Source: Adiantum capillus-veneris (taxonomy: Eukaryota > Streptophyta > Polypodiopsida > Polypodiales > Pteridaceae). Taken from it: DNA of 52,417 bases. Below are positions 1-10,490 of this stretch, in pieces; position 1 is the stretch's first letter, and the number at the start of each line of letters is the position of its first letter. The notes beneath the pieces are model-generated. The model was given only the letters and a program-made list of their open reading frames with translations, did no database searches and was not told the origin of the DNA. The DNA is taken from the NCBI GenBank assembly GCA_014529385.2, contig JABFUD020000243.1, forward strand, positions 1 to 52,417. The letters run 5' to 3'. Position numbers and translations under genes: made by a program.

Positions 1-69
1 GATGGCTATGAGTAAACATCACAAGAATTACAATAGTACATGGCAACCACATCAAGATCAAGGAAGGGC

Positions 70-540
70 AGTAAACCCGTAGTACAAAAGCTCAGAAGAC
101 TTGGAGTACTCCAACAAGAGGCATTGCTTAAATAAGTGAGAAGTTTGCGACAAGCAGGTTTCATCTATCCTGTCGAAGACTCGAAATGGGTCTCCCCAAT
201 AGTAGTCACACCAAAAAAAAATGGTAAGTGGAGAGTTTGTGTGGATTATAAACCTCTCAATGCAGCCACGAAGAGGGACCACTTACCCCTCCCATTCCAG
301 GATGAAATACTCAATGAAGTGGCAGGTCACGAGCGATACACAGTATGCGATGGCTACTCAGGATACTTCCAAATTAGCATTGCAAAGGAGGATCAAAAGA
401 AGACAACCTGCATCACACCATGGGGATGTTTTGCCTACAGAGTGATGCCGTTTGGCCTCACTAACGCCCCGGACACGTTTCAACGCTATGTGACTTTTGT
501 TTTCCAACCCTACTTTGGAACATCAATACGGTTTTCATAG
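70..540 (+). pseudogene. Gypsy reverse transcriptase, N-terminal part, frameshifted
   Basis: The frame reads from the RT leader (LRRLGV) through the core motifs WRVCVDY, YTVCDGYSGYFQI and FRVMPFGLTNAP-like, here YRVMPFGLTNAPDTFQR. An in-frame TAA at 133-135 stands where the related element at 11-22 kb has Glu. Just before the catalytic FIDD motif one G is missing near 529-531 (ATACGG then TTTTC, where the relative has GTTTTC). The frame therefore stops at 540, while FIDDFCIYS continues in another frame. The family enzyme copies element RNA into DNA in cytoplasmic virus-like particles; this copy cannot make it. Confidence 0.85.
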
Positions 541-2273
541 ATGATTTTTGCATTTATAGCTCACGAGCCCTTCATTTAAGCAAATTCTATGATGGCTTAA
601 CCAGGCTACAAACCTTGGGTGGCCAACTCAACATGGACAAGTGTCACATTGGTGAGAGCAAAGTCACTCTCCTTGGTCATGTAATTTCAACAAAAGGAAT
701 CGAGGCTGATCCGAGCAAGATTCAGGCTCTGGTATCTTTATCATCACCCACCACCTCTAGGCAGCTGGTTTCTTTCCTTCAGAAGGTAAGATACTTGAGC
801 AGGTTCATTCACCTGCTGTCTCAAGTGGTCCTTCCTCTACAAAAACTCACCCAGAGGGATGTCTTCTCATCGAGTGAAGAGAACGAGCAGCAGTTTACTG
901 AGGTGAAGCAAATCCTAGCTAAGATTCCCACTATTTCACCTCCTAAGTGGGACAAACCATTTTATGTGAACCCTAGTGTGGGAAGTGATACACTCGGAGC
1001 AGTGCTAATGCAAAAGGACCCCAAAACTTCTTTCATGCGCCCTATTTACTTCTCTAGTCGGGTCATGACCCCATCAGAAAAAGGATTTACCGAAGTAGAA
1101 CACATGGTTCTGGCACTAATGTTTGCTACCACAAAGTTCCGCTCCTATCTCCTGCCTAGACTCTTTGTAATCCTGACAATGGAGGAGTTTTTCCCATATG
1201 TAATGTGGCACATGGATGTCTCATCTAGGATCTCAAAGTGGTTAATTAGACTACAAGAGTTTGACTACACCATGCAAGTAGAAAACTCCACCAGGGCTAG
1301 TTTAGCGGGAATTCTCACTCATCGCCATTATGAGAAGAAGCTAAAGGTCAACACGGAAGCAAAGGAAGAAACACCAACGATAGAGAGTCCTAGGCTAGAG
1401 AGAACTCACTCTCTCTTCTTTGACGGAGCATACAAGAGAACAATGGATCAGTCTGCAGCAGCAGGCATGATCATTTTCAATGAACAGCAAGAAAGAGTAT
1501 TCTCCATGGGGCAGTTATTACACTCCCACTCCAACAATGAAGCAGAATATGCAGCCCTAATTCTTGGGTTGGAACAATGTATTTCACAAAGAATTCAGCG
1601 CCTAAATGTGTTTCGCGACGCTTTGCTTTTGATAAGGCAGATAAATGGCACGTGGGATTGCAAAAATCAGGTTTTACTTGGTCAACTTGGCCAAGTTAAG
1701 GACCTCCTAAAGAGGTTTGAAGCAGTGAAACTCTTCCATGTCCCCAGAGCAGAAAATCAAGAGGGAGATATGCTATCTAAAGAAAGAATACAAGACGTTC
1801 CCATAGGGGCGATTAAATTAAAACTACCCCTCTTCCAAGGAATTGATGCTATGCCTGATATCATCAGTTTTCTAGATACAGGAGAATGTCCAGCAGGACA
1901 CGCCAAAGGCCAAAAACAGTGGCGGGTGAGGAAGGCTACTAGGTATCTCCTTATAGATGACCACTTGTATTGTAAGGGCAAAGATCAAATTCTCAGGCAC
2001 GTGCCAACCTCCAGTGAAATCACAGACGTAATTTCAAGTTGCCATGATGGCGTCTGCGGCAGTCATTTTGCTCTAGATATCACCTGTAGGAAGATTCTAC
2101 AGGCAGGATACGTTTGGCCTAGTTTAAACAGGGATGTACACCATTGGTGTAAAACATGTAAGGCTTGTAAAGTGGCCAGTGATCGCACGTTAACCTACAA
2201 GCCACAAACCCCTATCATTTCATATGGTCCTTTTGAACAAGATGGGAGCAGATGGGAAAATTCACAAGACTAG
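541..2273 (+). pseudogene. Gypsy RT end, RNase H, archaeal-type RNase H and integrase zinc finger
   Basis: After the frameshift the frame is open for over 1.6 kb. It starts with the RT thumb (GGQLNMDKCHIG, LLGHVIS) and the RT-linked RNase H (about 950-1300). A second RNase H follows at about 1400-1780, with FFDGAYKR, the SNNEAEYAAL block and the closing HVPRAENQEGD motif, as in Tat elements. The integrase H-H-C-C finger is seen at about 2041-2170 (SHFALDITCRK, then HWCKTCKAC). Reading ends at 2273 a few codons into the integrase core, where an internal deletion joins it to the C-terminal tail. Several acidic catalytic positions of the second RNase H look replaced (for example VFRDALLL, where DS is usual). 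Confidence 0.85.
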
Positions 2274-2300
2274 GGTCAATGGATGGAGACTGAAAGGTAT
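2241..2300 (+). other. Deletion junction: integrase core lost
   Basis: Upstream sequence encodes the motif that precedes the integrase core (YGPFEQ; GPFEKWGIDAMGP in the relative). Ten bases later, in another frame, the sequence encodes the integrase C-terminal tail (DGK.HK.RVNGWRLK; compare NGKEHSRKVNGYRLK). About 0.8 kb of catalytic core is therefore missing. The six bases GATGGG occur at 2241-2246 and again at 2251-2256, right at the join, which suggests microhomology repair or template switching. Confidence 0.8.
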
Positions 2301-2407
2301 TTTCTTAGGTTTGACCCAGAATTCATGCTAGACATTCGAGAGGAGGGAGAACCCTCTAACTCTACAGTTGAGGAAGCAGAAGAAGGCTAGAAGCATGAAT
2401 GCCTCTG

Positions 2408-2426
2408 GCCAAAGGGAGAGGGCTAA
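2408..2426 (+). other. Polypurine tract of gypsy element 1
   Basis: The purine-rich stretch AAAGGGAGAGGGCTAA sits directly before TGATAGCCG. The minus-strand element has the equivalent AGGGGGAGGGCTAA before the same TGATAGCCG. This is the expected second-strand primer next to the 3' LTR. Confidence 0.75.
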
Positions 2427-2466
2427 TGATAGCCGACTTTCAAAAATCAAAGAAAAAAAACTTATT

Positions 2467-3235
2467 CCCCCCCCCCCCCCCCTGCCCAACGGGCATCGGA
2501 TAAAATAACACCCTCTCTCTCTCTCTCATTTTCCCTACATACCCCTCTCTAATATCCTCTCTCCCAATTTACCCCCACTCTCATTACCTCCCCCCCCCCC
2601 CCCCCTTGGCCCGCTAATATTCTTTCCCCGACCCCTCCCCCCTCTTCCCCACCCGCTCCCGCTCACCCTCCCCTCGACTCATTCCCTCCCCCTTGGCCGC
2701 TAATATATTCCCTCACTCCCACCCATTGACTTGCTTCCCCTCCCCTTGTCCTTAAGCTCTCATGCAAGACAGTAGATACTATTCCCTCTCCCTCTCACCC
2801 ACACATCTCCCCCTACCCCAATCCATTGCCAACCCCCCCCCCCCCCCCCCCCCCCCCCCACCCCCCCCTTCACTCTCTTGTCCAGCGGCCCACAAGGCGC
2901 GGACCTATCCATCTCTCTCCCTCACACTCTCTCTCTCTCTCTCACGAGCCTGTGAAGGCGCCAAAAAATCTCCCTCTCTCTTCCTTATCCACACACTCTC
3001 CCTCCCCTACACACCCCTCTCTACCCACGTACCCTATCCCTCCCTCTCCCTCTCACAATCTCTCCTTCTCTCAGCCCGAAGGCACGGACCACCCTCTCTC
3101 TCTCTCCATCTCGGGCGCTTAGGCCGCGCAGGAAAATCTCCCTCTCTCTCCTTCTCACGGAATGCGGCAGTAGAACCTCTCTCTCTCTCTCTCTCCACAC
3201 ACACACACACACACACCATCACTCTCCCCCCCCTT
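2467..3235. repeat. Poly-C runs and TC-rich low-complexity block
   Basis: C16 lies at 2467-2482, C16 at 2590-2605, C27 at 2833-2859 and C8 at 2861-2868, with many short TC runs between (for example 2928-2943 and 3177-3195). Open frames across it are strings of Ser, Leu and Pro and are not genes. Confidence 0.9.
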
Positions 3236-3400
3236 TTGGCGTTGTGAACGAGCCCACAACAGTAAGCTCTCTCTCTCTCCCACCTGGGCGCTCACGCACC
3301 GCAGCAGACTGTCATCCGCACACACACACACACACACACAATACAGACACACACACCATACCTACACACACTCACACACACACACACTGCACACACACTC
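3195..3400. repeat. CA microsatellites
   Basis: CA runs occur at about 3196-3215, 3320-3341 and 3361-3397, mixed with short TC runs, inside the LTR. Confidence 0.9.
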
Positions 3401-3980
3401 ACGCTCTCTCTCTACCCCATGTATATTGTATATATATTAAAGCCCCCTTCCCACGCACGTTTACGCGCACACTCATGCACATACACACACATCCGCCCTC
3501 ATGCACGAATACATACACACAGATGCATATACGCACCGCACCACAAATACAAAGGAACAAAACGACTACGACATCGATAAATAAAGAAGAAGGATCCAAA
3601 CCACGCACCGCCAACAACAAAAAGAGAGAGATACGCCGAAGGCATGCCCCGGCCGACTCCGAAAAGAAGTACACTCCACATCGACGCACCGGCAGCACAC
3701 CATTCATCGGCAACACGCAACCATGACGCCATTCCAGTAATTTATCGGTTATTTTTATCATTATCTTCAGTTTTCACCCGAGCCATTGTAAATTTTCATT
3801 TTTTGTAAATGTCCTCTCTCTAGGTGATGGTCACAAAGGCCCACTTAAAGATTCCCATCTTTTAATAACCTCCCAAAACAAAGCAAGGGTCAACCACACT
3901 GGGCCCACCACTTGCTTTGTCTCCCCGATTAAGCTTACCCTAACCACACTGGGATTACCATCATCCAGGCAGCCAACACC

Positions 3981-3987
3981 TATAAAT
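3981..3987 (+). promoter_or_regulatory. TATA box in LTR
   Basis: CCTATAAATTGG at this place is a good plant TATA box on the + strand, about 1.55 kb into the LTR. It fits the start of U3-driven transcription of gypsy element 1. Confidence 0.55.
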
Positions 3988-4339
3988 TGGCGCTAAGAGG
4001 TCACTATCCAAGGGGAGCAATTCATGAGGAGTCAAGCATTTGGTACAGTGTAGTGGGAAGGATTGGCACCATCACCAAGGGGGATTTGTGTGTTGGGTTT
4101 GCCTTTGAAATTGCACCATGCGAAGGGAACCACATCCATCTCTTGACTCCAATGGTCGATGCACACACGTATACACACTCTTCGTAGTAAATATTCACAA
4201 TCATTGAGCCATCTTAGAGAACACACCAAGTAGGTTGCACCACCTCCTCTCCCTATCTCTCTACCACCACGGCATGCCACTTTGTAAATGTTTCAGAAAT
4301 AATTCACCCTCACACCCCCGAGGGTTTTCATCATTTGCA

Positions 4340-4343
<4 letters not shown>

Positions 4344-4417
<74 letters not shown>

Positions 4418-4468
4418 GTGTGTGTGTGTGTGTGTGTGTGTGTTGTGTGTGTGTGTGTGTGTGTGTGT
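4344..4468. repeat. Compound (TC)n-(TG)n microsatellite
   Basis: About 35 TC units (4344-4414) are followed by TG units (4417-4468) with one interruption. The compound run lies inside the LTR. Confidence 0.95.
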
Positions 4469-4624
4469 AAGTTTGCGGTGTTCATATCATCGTGGTTTGC
4501 ATCCTAGCCGCTCAAAGCTAGGTGGTGCCCCCTGTTCACTTTACTGTGGTAGGCTCGAGGCACGCCATTTGGCCCCTGTCGTTTTAGAGGCCGTCGGGGT
4601 TCGGGGTCTGCTTTGCGCCCATCA

Positions 4625-5067
4625 ACAGGTACAGGTTTACTCCATTTCATTTGGTGTATGTAAAGGAAGCACTATTGCCTGTGGAAGTAGAGTTTCCTGC
4701 TGTCAAGATGTTAGAGAAGTTTCTTGGGCCGCCTAGTGATGCGTTCAAAGAGAGGCTCTTACAGTTACAAGAGGTTCAGCTGGATAGGATGAGCGCATTG
4801 GAACATTATGGACAGATGCAAGATAAGGCTTTGGCAAAGATAAATGAAAAGGTCAAAAGTAAGGGTATCAAGAAGCATGACTTGGTTTTTCGGTACAACA
4901 ATAAGCTAGACAACACATTCCAAAAGAAGTTTCAAATCAAGTGGGAAGGCCCTTTCAAGGTAGTGGAGTGTTTTCCGAATGGTACCTATCAGTTGGCTAA
5001 CCTGGATGGGGTTCTACATAAGTCAAGGGTAAATGGATTGCATCTTAAATTATATCATGCCAGATGA
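4625..5067 (+). pseudogene. Integrase C-terminal fragment of a second + strand gypsy element
   Basis: The frame is open from just after the LTR end and encodes the gypsy integrase end. It begins with TPFHLVYVKEALLP, the usual TPFHLVYGKEALLP block after the core. A basic helix region follows, then the SH3-like tail with HDLVFRYNNKLD, KFQIKWEGPFKV and YQLANLDG. It stops with TGA at 5065-5067. The catalytic core should lie upstream but is replaced by gypsy element 1, so this is the host element that was interrupted. The family protein inserts cDNA into the genome. About 145 residues remain here. Confidence 0.85.
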
Positions 5068-6150
5068 ATGATGGTGGAGCCAAATGAGCTGTCTGTGGAG
5101 CAAGTAATAGATGTGAGGGATGAGGAGACCTGTGATAAGACGAGTCTCATATCTCTTTTTGCTGCTGCTGATCATGAATGATCTAGCAGGCTAGGGGATA
5201 GGAAAATTATGTCAGGAGTTTTTTTGGATCAAGAGATTGCCCATATGTACATACACATGCAGGGTGCATCGAATAAAGGATTTTCCATTTTCCATAGCCA
5301 GGTGGTTACATGGGGCCCACATGTGTACAGGTAGGACAGGGTGTACATAGTGCATCGATTTTCACTATTACCAGTATCAGTGTGTTTTTTCTATAATAAT
5401 GAGGATTTGGTAGCGCGTAAAACTTATCGAGGAACCTATCCGCGGGTCGACGACATGAGGTAAGCAGGTGGGTTAGATGGCATCTAGTGGCGTTAGGAGG
5501 TCGAATGCGGTCAATACTTGCACGTGGATAAGTACGGACACACACGTGGGTGTTGTCTTGTGATAATTATGCAGAAAGGTCATCATGAGAACTATATTTG
5601 GGGTCCACTTCACATGGTGGCGGGATACATTATTGGAAAAGGTTGAGTGCCAGGTGTGCGGATGGATGCAAAAAGGTGACAACTATGCACTACGAGGTCA
5701 GTTTTTGGCCTGTTCGGGGTCCGTTTGAGGTCATCTAAAATTCCAAGGGTTCCCAAGTAATAAAGCTATGTGTGGGAACTCAAAAAACAGAGAGAAGACC
5801 AAAAAAAACATGGATAAGAGAGGAGGAACAGCCGCAACTCTGTTTTTGGTGTTTTTTGAAGCCTGTTTTGGCCGTAAACTGCTCATCCAAGGTCGGATTT
5901 GAGCACTTGGACATTGTAGACTGGGATTTTGGGCCATTTCAGCCGCGATTGCGCTGTCCATTTTGCCAAATTTCTCACTCTTTTTCTGTTGTTTTTTTTG
6001 TATAAGTTTCTCCTATGAGCGAAGCTTCTGCTCCAATTTGTGATTGTATCTGGCATCTTTTACCCATATTGTGTGAGCTATTTGCCCCATTGGTGTTGGC
6101 CCAAGCTCAATTGTATCTAAACATCAGAAATTCTTCTCTTTTGAGCTAAT
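5068..6150 (+). other. 3' flank and possible LTR of the interrupted gypsy element; no gene seen
   Basis: After the integrase stop there is a purine-rich stretch (GCTAGGGGATAGGAAAA, about 5192-5207) followed by TGTCAGGAG. This could be a polypurine tract and LTR start near 5209. TAATAAAG near 5758 could serve as a polyadenylation signal. No second LTR copy is present to prove this, and short frames in both strands look random. Confidence 0.35.
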
Positions 6151-6230
6151 TTTTTTGGGTGGGTGGGTGTGTGTGTGTCTCTGTGTGGAGTGGGCAAGTG
6201 GATAGTCTCTCTCCTCTCACTCCATCGGTG

Positions 6231-6297
6231 TGTTCCCTGTCTCGGCCAGGTGTGTTGTGTTCCCTGTCTCGGCCAGGTGTTCCCTGTCTCGGCCGAG
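6231..6297 (+). repeat. Three 20-bp tandem copies
   Basis: TGTTCCCTGTCTCGGCCAGG occurs at 6231-6250 and 6258-6277, and a one-base variant ends at 6297. Seven bases separate the first two copies. Confidence 0.9.
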
Positions 6298-6309
6298 TGG
6301 TGCCCCATA

Positions 6310-6327
6310 GTGTGTGTGTGTGTGTGT

Positions 6328-6402
<75 letters not shown>

Positions 6403-6422
6403 TGTGTGTGTGTGTGTGTGTG
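6310..6422 (+). repeat. (TG)n microsatellite, about 110 bp
   Basis: The TG units are nearly unbroken, with single-base interruptions near 6332, 6358-6360 and 6394-6397. Cys/Val or His/Thr strings in the frames here are not proteins. Confidence 0.95.
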
Positions 6423-7480
6423 TTGAGAGCGGGAAAAAGAGCAGTGCAATCGGGTGGCCTCTGTACTCGTGCACACTCACACAAACCACGCCTCATGCAA
6501 ACAAGCAATGAACAAAACAAAGGGGGCACCACCCTAAATTAAGAGGTTTAGGGACCTCACACATAGTGCACATAGGCAAGTGAGACTTCTGGCATTATGA
6601 TGGCATCAAAACATATGGCAAAACACATAGAAACGAAGCTTAGGGACCTTATGTAGCATATATATACACAAGACATCAGCTTAACAATACAACGGCATCT
6701 GATCATACATAACAAGGATATAGAGAAGCAAGCCAAGGATGGCATAATCCCTTGTCAAAAACAATCAACCCAGCAAGTAGGTATGATCCTACTAGCAACA
6801 CATCAATACCTTAGAGAATGATGGTGAGGATGGTGGCCATGGAGCATGAGAGAAGACTCCTTATTTAGGTTTTAGGGCTAGTAATGTAGCATACTAGAGG
6901 GAGAGAGAGAGAGGGAGAGAGAGTAGAGCTCCATCCATAGCTCCTCGTTGTGAGCAATGTCGTCATAGCTTCGTTCCTTGATGAAGTGGGTGAAGTGTTC
7001 GTTTTGAGTGAGAGAAGGCCTCCTTATATAGGTTTCTGAGAGGGTTTAGGATTAGGGATAAACATGCTTAAATCCGCTGATTGGGGTTACTTTTTGCTTA
7101 GGGTGGTCAACAGATTGAGGTCACTTGATATGTCACCATCAAGATATTCTCTAGAGTGATGTGAGAGGGGAGGGTAAATGCTAATTTTTCTGATTGTGAC
7201 ACATGGGGATAAGGCCTTGACCAGCATTTAAGAGCAGGTAGGTGGCTGTTGAAACTGGAGGTTCTACACATGTCAGGGGGGGACCTGCTGGGTCCTCCTG
7301 AATATCAAATTCTCAAAAAATCCTCAACCATGGCTTCTTTTGACATGTGTTCTTTGAAAAAATCAGCATGTCTCTTTTCAACTCAAAAGTCTTTATCCCT
7401 GTTGACTCACCTTTACCATAAGATTTTCTCCTTTTCTCCTCCTGTAACTGCATTGTTGATGCCCAATCACTGCTTCTAGT
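6423..7480 (-). repeat. Old LTR-like fragment, minus orientation
   Basis: The left end (GAGAGCGGG..., GTGGCCTCT, CACAAACCA, then GGGGGCACCACCCTAAATTAAGAG) resembles the first 150 bp of the 2.66-kb LTRs at 11089 and 19668 (GGGGCACCACCTAGTTTAAGAG). A TATATAAGG on the minus strand lies at about 7023-7031, in a context shared with the diverged LTR to the right (TTATATAGG...TTAGGATTA against TTTATAGG...TTAGGATTA). The right limit is unclear. Confidence 0.35.
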
Positions 7481-7495
7481 AACGGTGAACAGTTA

Positions 7496-7660
7496 CCTAC
7501 CAAATACTTATGGTGCAGTAAAAAATATTTACCATAGGTAAAAAAAGTTACTGTAGGTAAAAAGTGATTTGTATTTACCATGTAGGTGAAAAATATTTAC
7601 TGTAGGTAAAAAATATTTACTGTGGTAAAACATATTTACTGTCGGTAAAAAAAGTGAAAA
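7496..7660. repeat. Degenerate AT-rich tandem repeat of about 21 bp
   Basis: About seven copies of a unit like TTTACTGTAGGTAAAAAATA follow each other. Each carries an inverted pair (GTAAA...TTTAC), so single strands could fold. Confidence 0.8.
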
Positions 7661-8620
7661 CAGAGTATGCTGTGTTGTGAGTCCACACGAACATCCTCGT
7701 GTAAATTTCACTAGAAATTCACACCTAGAATGGGCTATTCTGTAAGATATAGGTTGTAGGCATGCATAAGAGTTCGTTCCCACGTATCTTCTGCCCATGG
7801 CACTTTTTACTCTTTGGTGCTTGTGAAGTAGATTTTTCTTCTCTTTCGAGATCCTTGGACTAGAGTATCCTCATCTCCCCAACAACTGACTGTGCCTTTA
7901 TTGCATCTCAGAAGGGGTCCTAAAAACCATGCATCATGTGTGTATATCCTTCCAGGAGTGTGTTTCGGGTCATTATAGAGGCATTCTGTGTTTCCATCCC
8001 GCCCACAATGCAATCTCACACCAAGACACACACCAAATGGAGCAGAGAGAGCTAGAGCAAAGGAAAGAGAGAGAAAGGAATGGAACTTGCATAATACCTT
8101 GTTTGTGACTTATAAATGGAGATGGTTCATTATGATGCTATCATAGACCTTTTACAAAACTAACTCATGCTTAGTAAATGCTAAACATTGCCAAGACACA
8201 CGCACACACACTGTCTTAGGTGTGGGAGACCTCTCCCCAAAATACCCTCTTATAAAGACACAAAATTGGCGATGAAGACACACTACAATACTTTCTAAAA
8301 CAAGATCAAATGATAGAAACTTTAAATATCCAAGTCACCTTGAATTCACCAAACCACATTGCACAAGTGGAAGGACGAAGATTTGAACGTCGAATCACGC
8401 CTTTGATGCACCAAACCTCATTTATTGATGATGGAGGAACATATTAAATAATGGTTTTGAGATTTTTGAACTCGCACTCTCTCACTTTCAATGTGTAGCT
8501 TGAAAGCTTCTCTCACACCAAAAGTGAAGCTCGCAAAGTGGTTGCTACAACTAAGTCTCTCCTAACGCATAGAGTGTTTGGGTGCTATGTGGGGGTTATT
8601 TACAAGAAGGAGAGGGTTCT

Positions 8621-8627
8621 ATTTATA
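8621..8627 (-). promoter_or_regulatory. TATA box in the diverged LTR
   Basis: On the minus strand this reads CCTATAAATAGAA, a near-ideal plant TATA box. It sits at a place comparable to TATAAAAGG in the LTRs at 12047 and 20632. Confidence 0.6.
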
Positions 8628-8807
8628 GGTTGGAGACCTCTCATTAGGATTAATAAAAATCCTAATTTACAAGGTAGAAAATCAAGATTATGATTTTTTC
8701 TGAACATCAAAACATTGCGAGTCTTCTTTGTCTACTTAAGTCGTGGATGTGGGCTCAAAAGAAAGCATTATTGATGGTAGCTAAGGTGAAAGTAGAGTTT
8801 TAAGGAA

Positions 8808-8811
<4 letters not shown>

Positions 8812-8860
<49 letters not shown>
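8812..8860. repeat. (GA)n microsatellite
   Basis: About 24 GA units lie inside the diverged LTR. Confidence 0.95.
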
Positions 8861-8862
<2 letters not shown>

Positions 8863-9393
8863 CTATGCACATGTAGGCTTGAGGTGAGGTGTCTTTTATG
8901 GTTAGGTCAATGGCTATTTTGTGTTAGTATGTTAGTGGTTAGTGTTTTTAATCACTACAAATTTAGTGATATATTTACAATGGGTAGAATGAGGTGGATG
9001 GTTGAATGAAGTAAAGAAATCCTTGTGTTGGTGAATCTTGAAGAAATTTTGGACTTACTTGTGTAGGTTCTCAAAATGACTATCGATCCTCTTCTTCTTC
9101 TTTTGTTCTTTATGCCACCGTCGCCAGGGTTGATTATTGCGATGAAAATGGCAATTCGATTGATGAGATCTCTCAATTTTTAGAGGTTAAGCATGGTGTA
9201 CATGCTGAATTTCATGTATATAGAGAAAGGGTAAGATGGAATTGTACTTTGGAAGTATTAGAGAGGAGCATAGAGATGGTGTATGTACATGTAGAGCCCA
9301 TATGAGAGCTATGGAAGTAAGAGGGGAGGTTAATGGTGAAGAAGGTGAGAGAAACCATGAAAGGTGTAGGTTTGAGTGAAGGATTGAGGGAAT

Positions 9394-9394
<1 letters not shown>

Positions 9395-9448
<54 letters not shown>
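9395..9448. repeat. (GT)n microsatellite
   Basis: About 27 GT units lie inside the diverged LTR. Confidence 0.95.
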
Positions 9449-9450
<2 letters not shown>

Positions 9451-10490
9451 GAAGTGTGGAAAGAGGTGAGAGAAGACTATGGGCTACTTGTGAGAAAAGT
9501 GGGCAGACTGGGGTCCAATCAAAAAATCATACCTCACCGGTGGTAGCTCCAAAAATTATCAGAATGTTTGTGGTGGTTATTCAGCTCTTGGTCCAGATTT
9601 TGTCTTCTAACCACCACTTGAAATTTGCAGTGGAGATTGATATAAAAAATCCCACCGAAATACCTATTTTCTTCACAAAAAAGTCTTCAGGCCCCCTTTT
9701 GTTGAAGTTGCATATGGATCCAAAGGTGAGTCCCTCCTTGCATTAGAGCATGACCTAATTGATTCTTAGGGGTTTGAAAATATGTATGGTTGTGGATTAT
9801 GCCTAAATATAGTATATGGATATGATGGGAAAAATCAGGCTAGTATATACAAACAATTTATGGAATCTAAAATAGTGTGAGTTATATATATATATATAAT
9901 AAATATATGAAAATATAAGGAATCAAATAAGGAGGGTCCTTTTTTGTTTTAATTGATGTATATTTATTTACAAGAGGTAAGAAAGAATACCTGTAGGAGA
10001 TAGGAATTTAGTGAAAGGCAATGACTGATGGTGGTGAAAGGTATTTTTTGAAGTTTCCCCCTGGAGTGGATTCACACTAGAAATAAAAGAAATTTGCATG
10101 AAATGATTTTGTATAGAATACATAGGTAAGAAAGATCATGGGAATGGTGAGTAAATGTACATATCATAATTAGGTAAAAACACACATCTAGACAAAAATA
10201 TTTAAATAAATATCAAAATAATTATAATAAAAATCCCTATATTTAGGCCCTATATACTTATACACAAAAAGGTCATAATATATTTTTGTTTCTATTTTTA
10301 TTTATTTATTTGGCTCAACTAGCCCAGTGACTAGATAAGTGAGGGTTTTTAATGAGATACGAGAAAATTTCCCTAACTCACACACGCCTATGTACAATGA
10401 AATGGTAGGAATAGCCACAATGTTTAAGTGATTTTGGTAGAGTGGGGTAGCTCACTATGGCAATTTTGGATAGCCAAAAAACGGCCATCA

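Larger units (their letters stand above)
1..4624 (+). mobile_element. Ty3/gypsy (Tat-type) retrotransposon 1, 5' end outside window, decayed
   Basis: The window opens inside the pol gene of a gypsy element. In order it shows reverse transcriptase, RT-linked RNase H, a second archaeal-type RNase H, the integrase zinc finger, a polypurine tract and a 3' LTR that ends at about 4624. The second RNase H marks the Tat branch. Protein similarity to the minus-strand element at 11089-22328 is high through pol, but the LTRs share only their first bases, so the two are related but distinct families. The element is dead: it has one in-frame stop, one single-base frameshift and a deletion of the integrase core. 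Right of 4624 lies the integrase of another gypsy element, so this copy was inserted into it. Confidence 0.85.
2427..4624 (+). repeat. 3' LTR of gypsy element 1, rich in microsatellites
   Basis: The repeat starts TGATAGCC after the polypurine tract and ends ...GCCCATCA, right where integrase coding of a different element begins. The ends obey the TG...CA rule. Near its right end, GCTAGGTGGTGCCCCCTGT resembles the reverse complement of a stretch about 130 bp from the end of the 2.66-kb LTRs at 11 and 19.7 kb, so the LTRs are distantly related. The interior holds C16, C16 and C27 runs and long TC, CA and TG runs. The paired 5' LTR lies outside the window, so the ends rest on these signs only. 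Confidence 0.65.
7690..10490 (-). repeat. Diverged LTR related to the 2.66-kb LTRs, minus orientation
   Basis: The last 400 bp (about 10090-10490) align well with 13400-13753, including AGGCCCTATATAC, GGCTCAACTAGCCCA.TGACTAG and the end GCCTATGTACA.TGAAATGGTAGG. The middle (9480-9700) and the 8050-8260 stretch align more weakly with 12730-12960 and 11450-11640. The right end is ...GGCCATCA. Beyond it lies gag coding of another element rather than a polypurine tract, so this is a 5' LTR or a solo LTR. The left end is uncertain. Confidence 0.65.

Noticed and set aside
2762-3726. Overlapping long frames of Ser, Leu, Pro, His and Thr on both strands
   Set aside because: They follow from C, TC and CA microsatellites inside an LTR and carry no protein domain.
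5766-5770. CTATG followed by TG as the left border of the diverged LTR ending at 10490 (right flank CTATG)
   Set aside because: The following sequence does not resemble the LTR start seen at 11089 and 19668, and a seven-base match is likely by chance over 5 kb.
6117-6542. Cys/Val-rich and His/Thr-rich frames
   Set aside because: They are translations of the (TG)n microsatellite.
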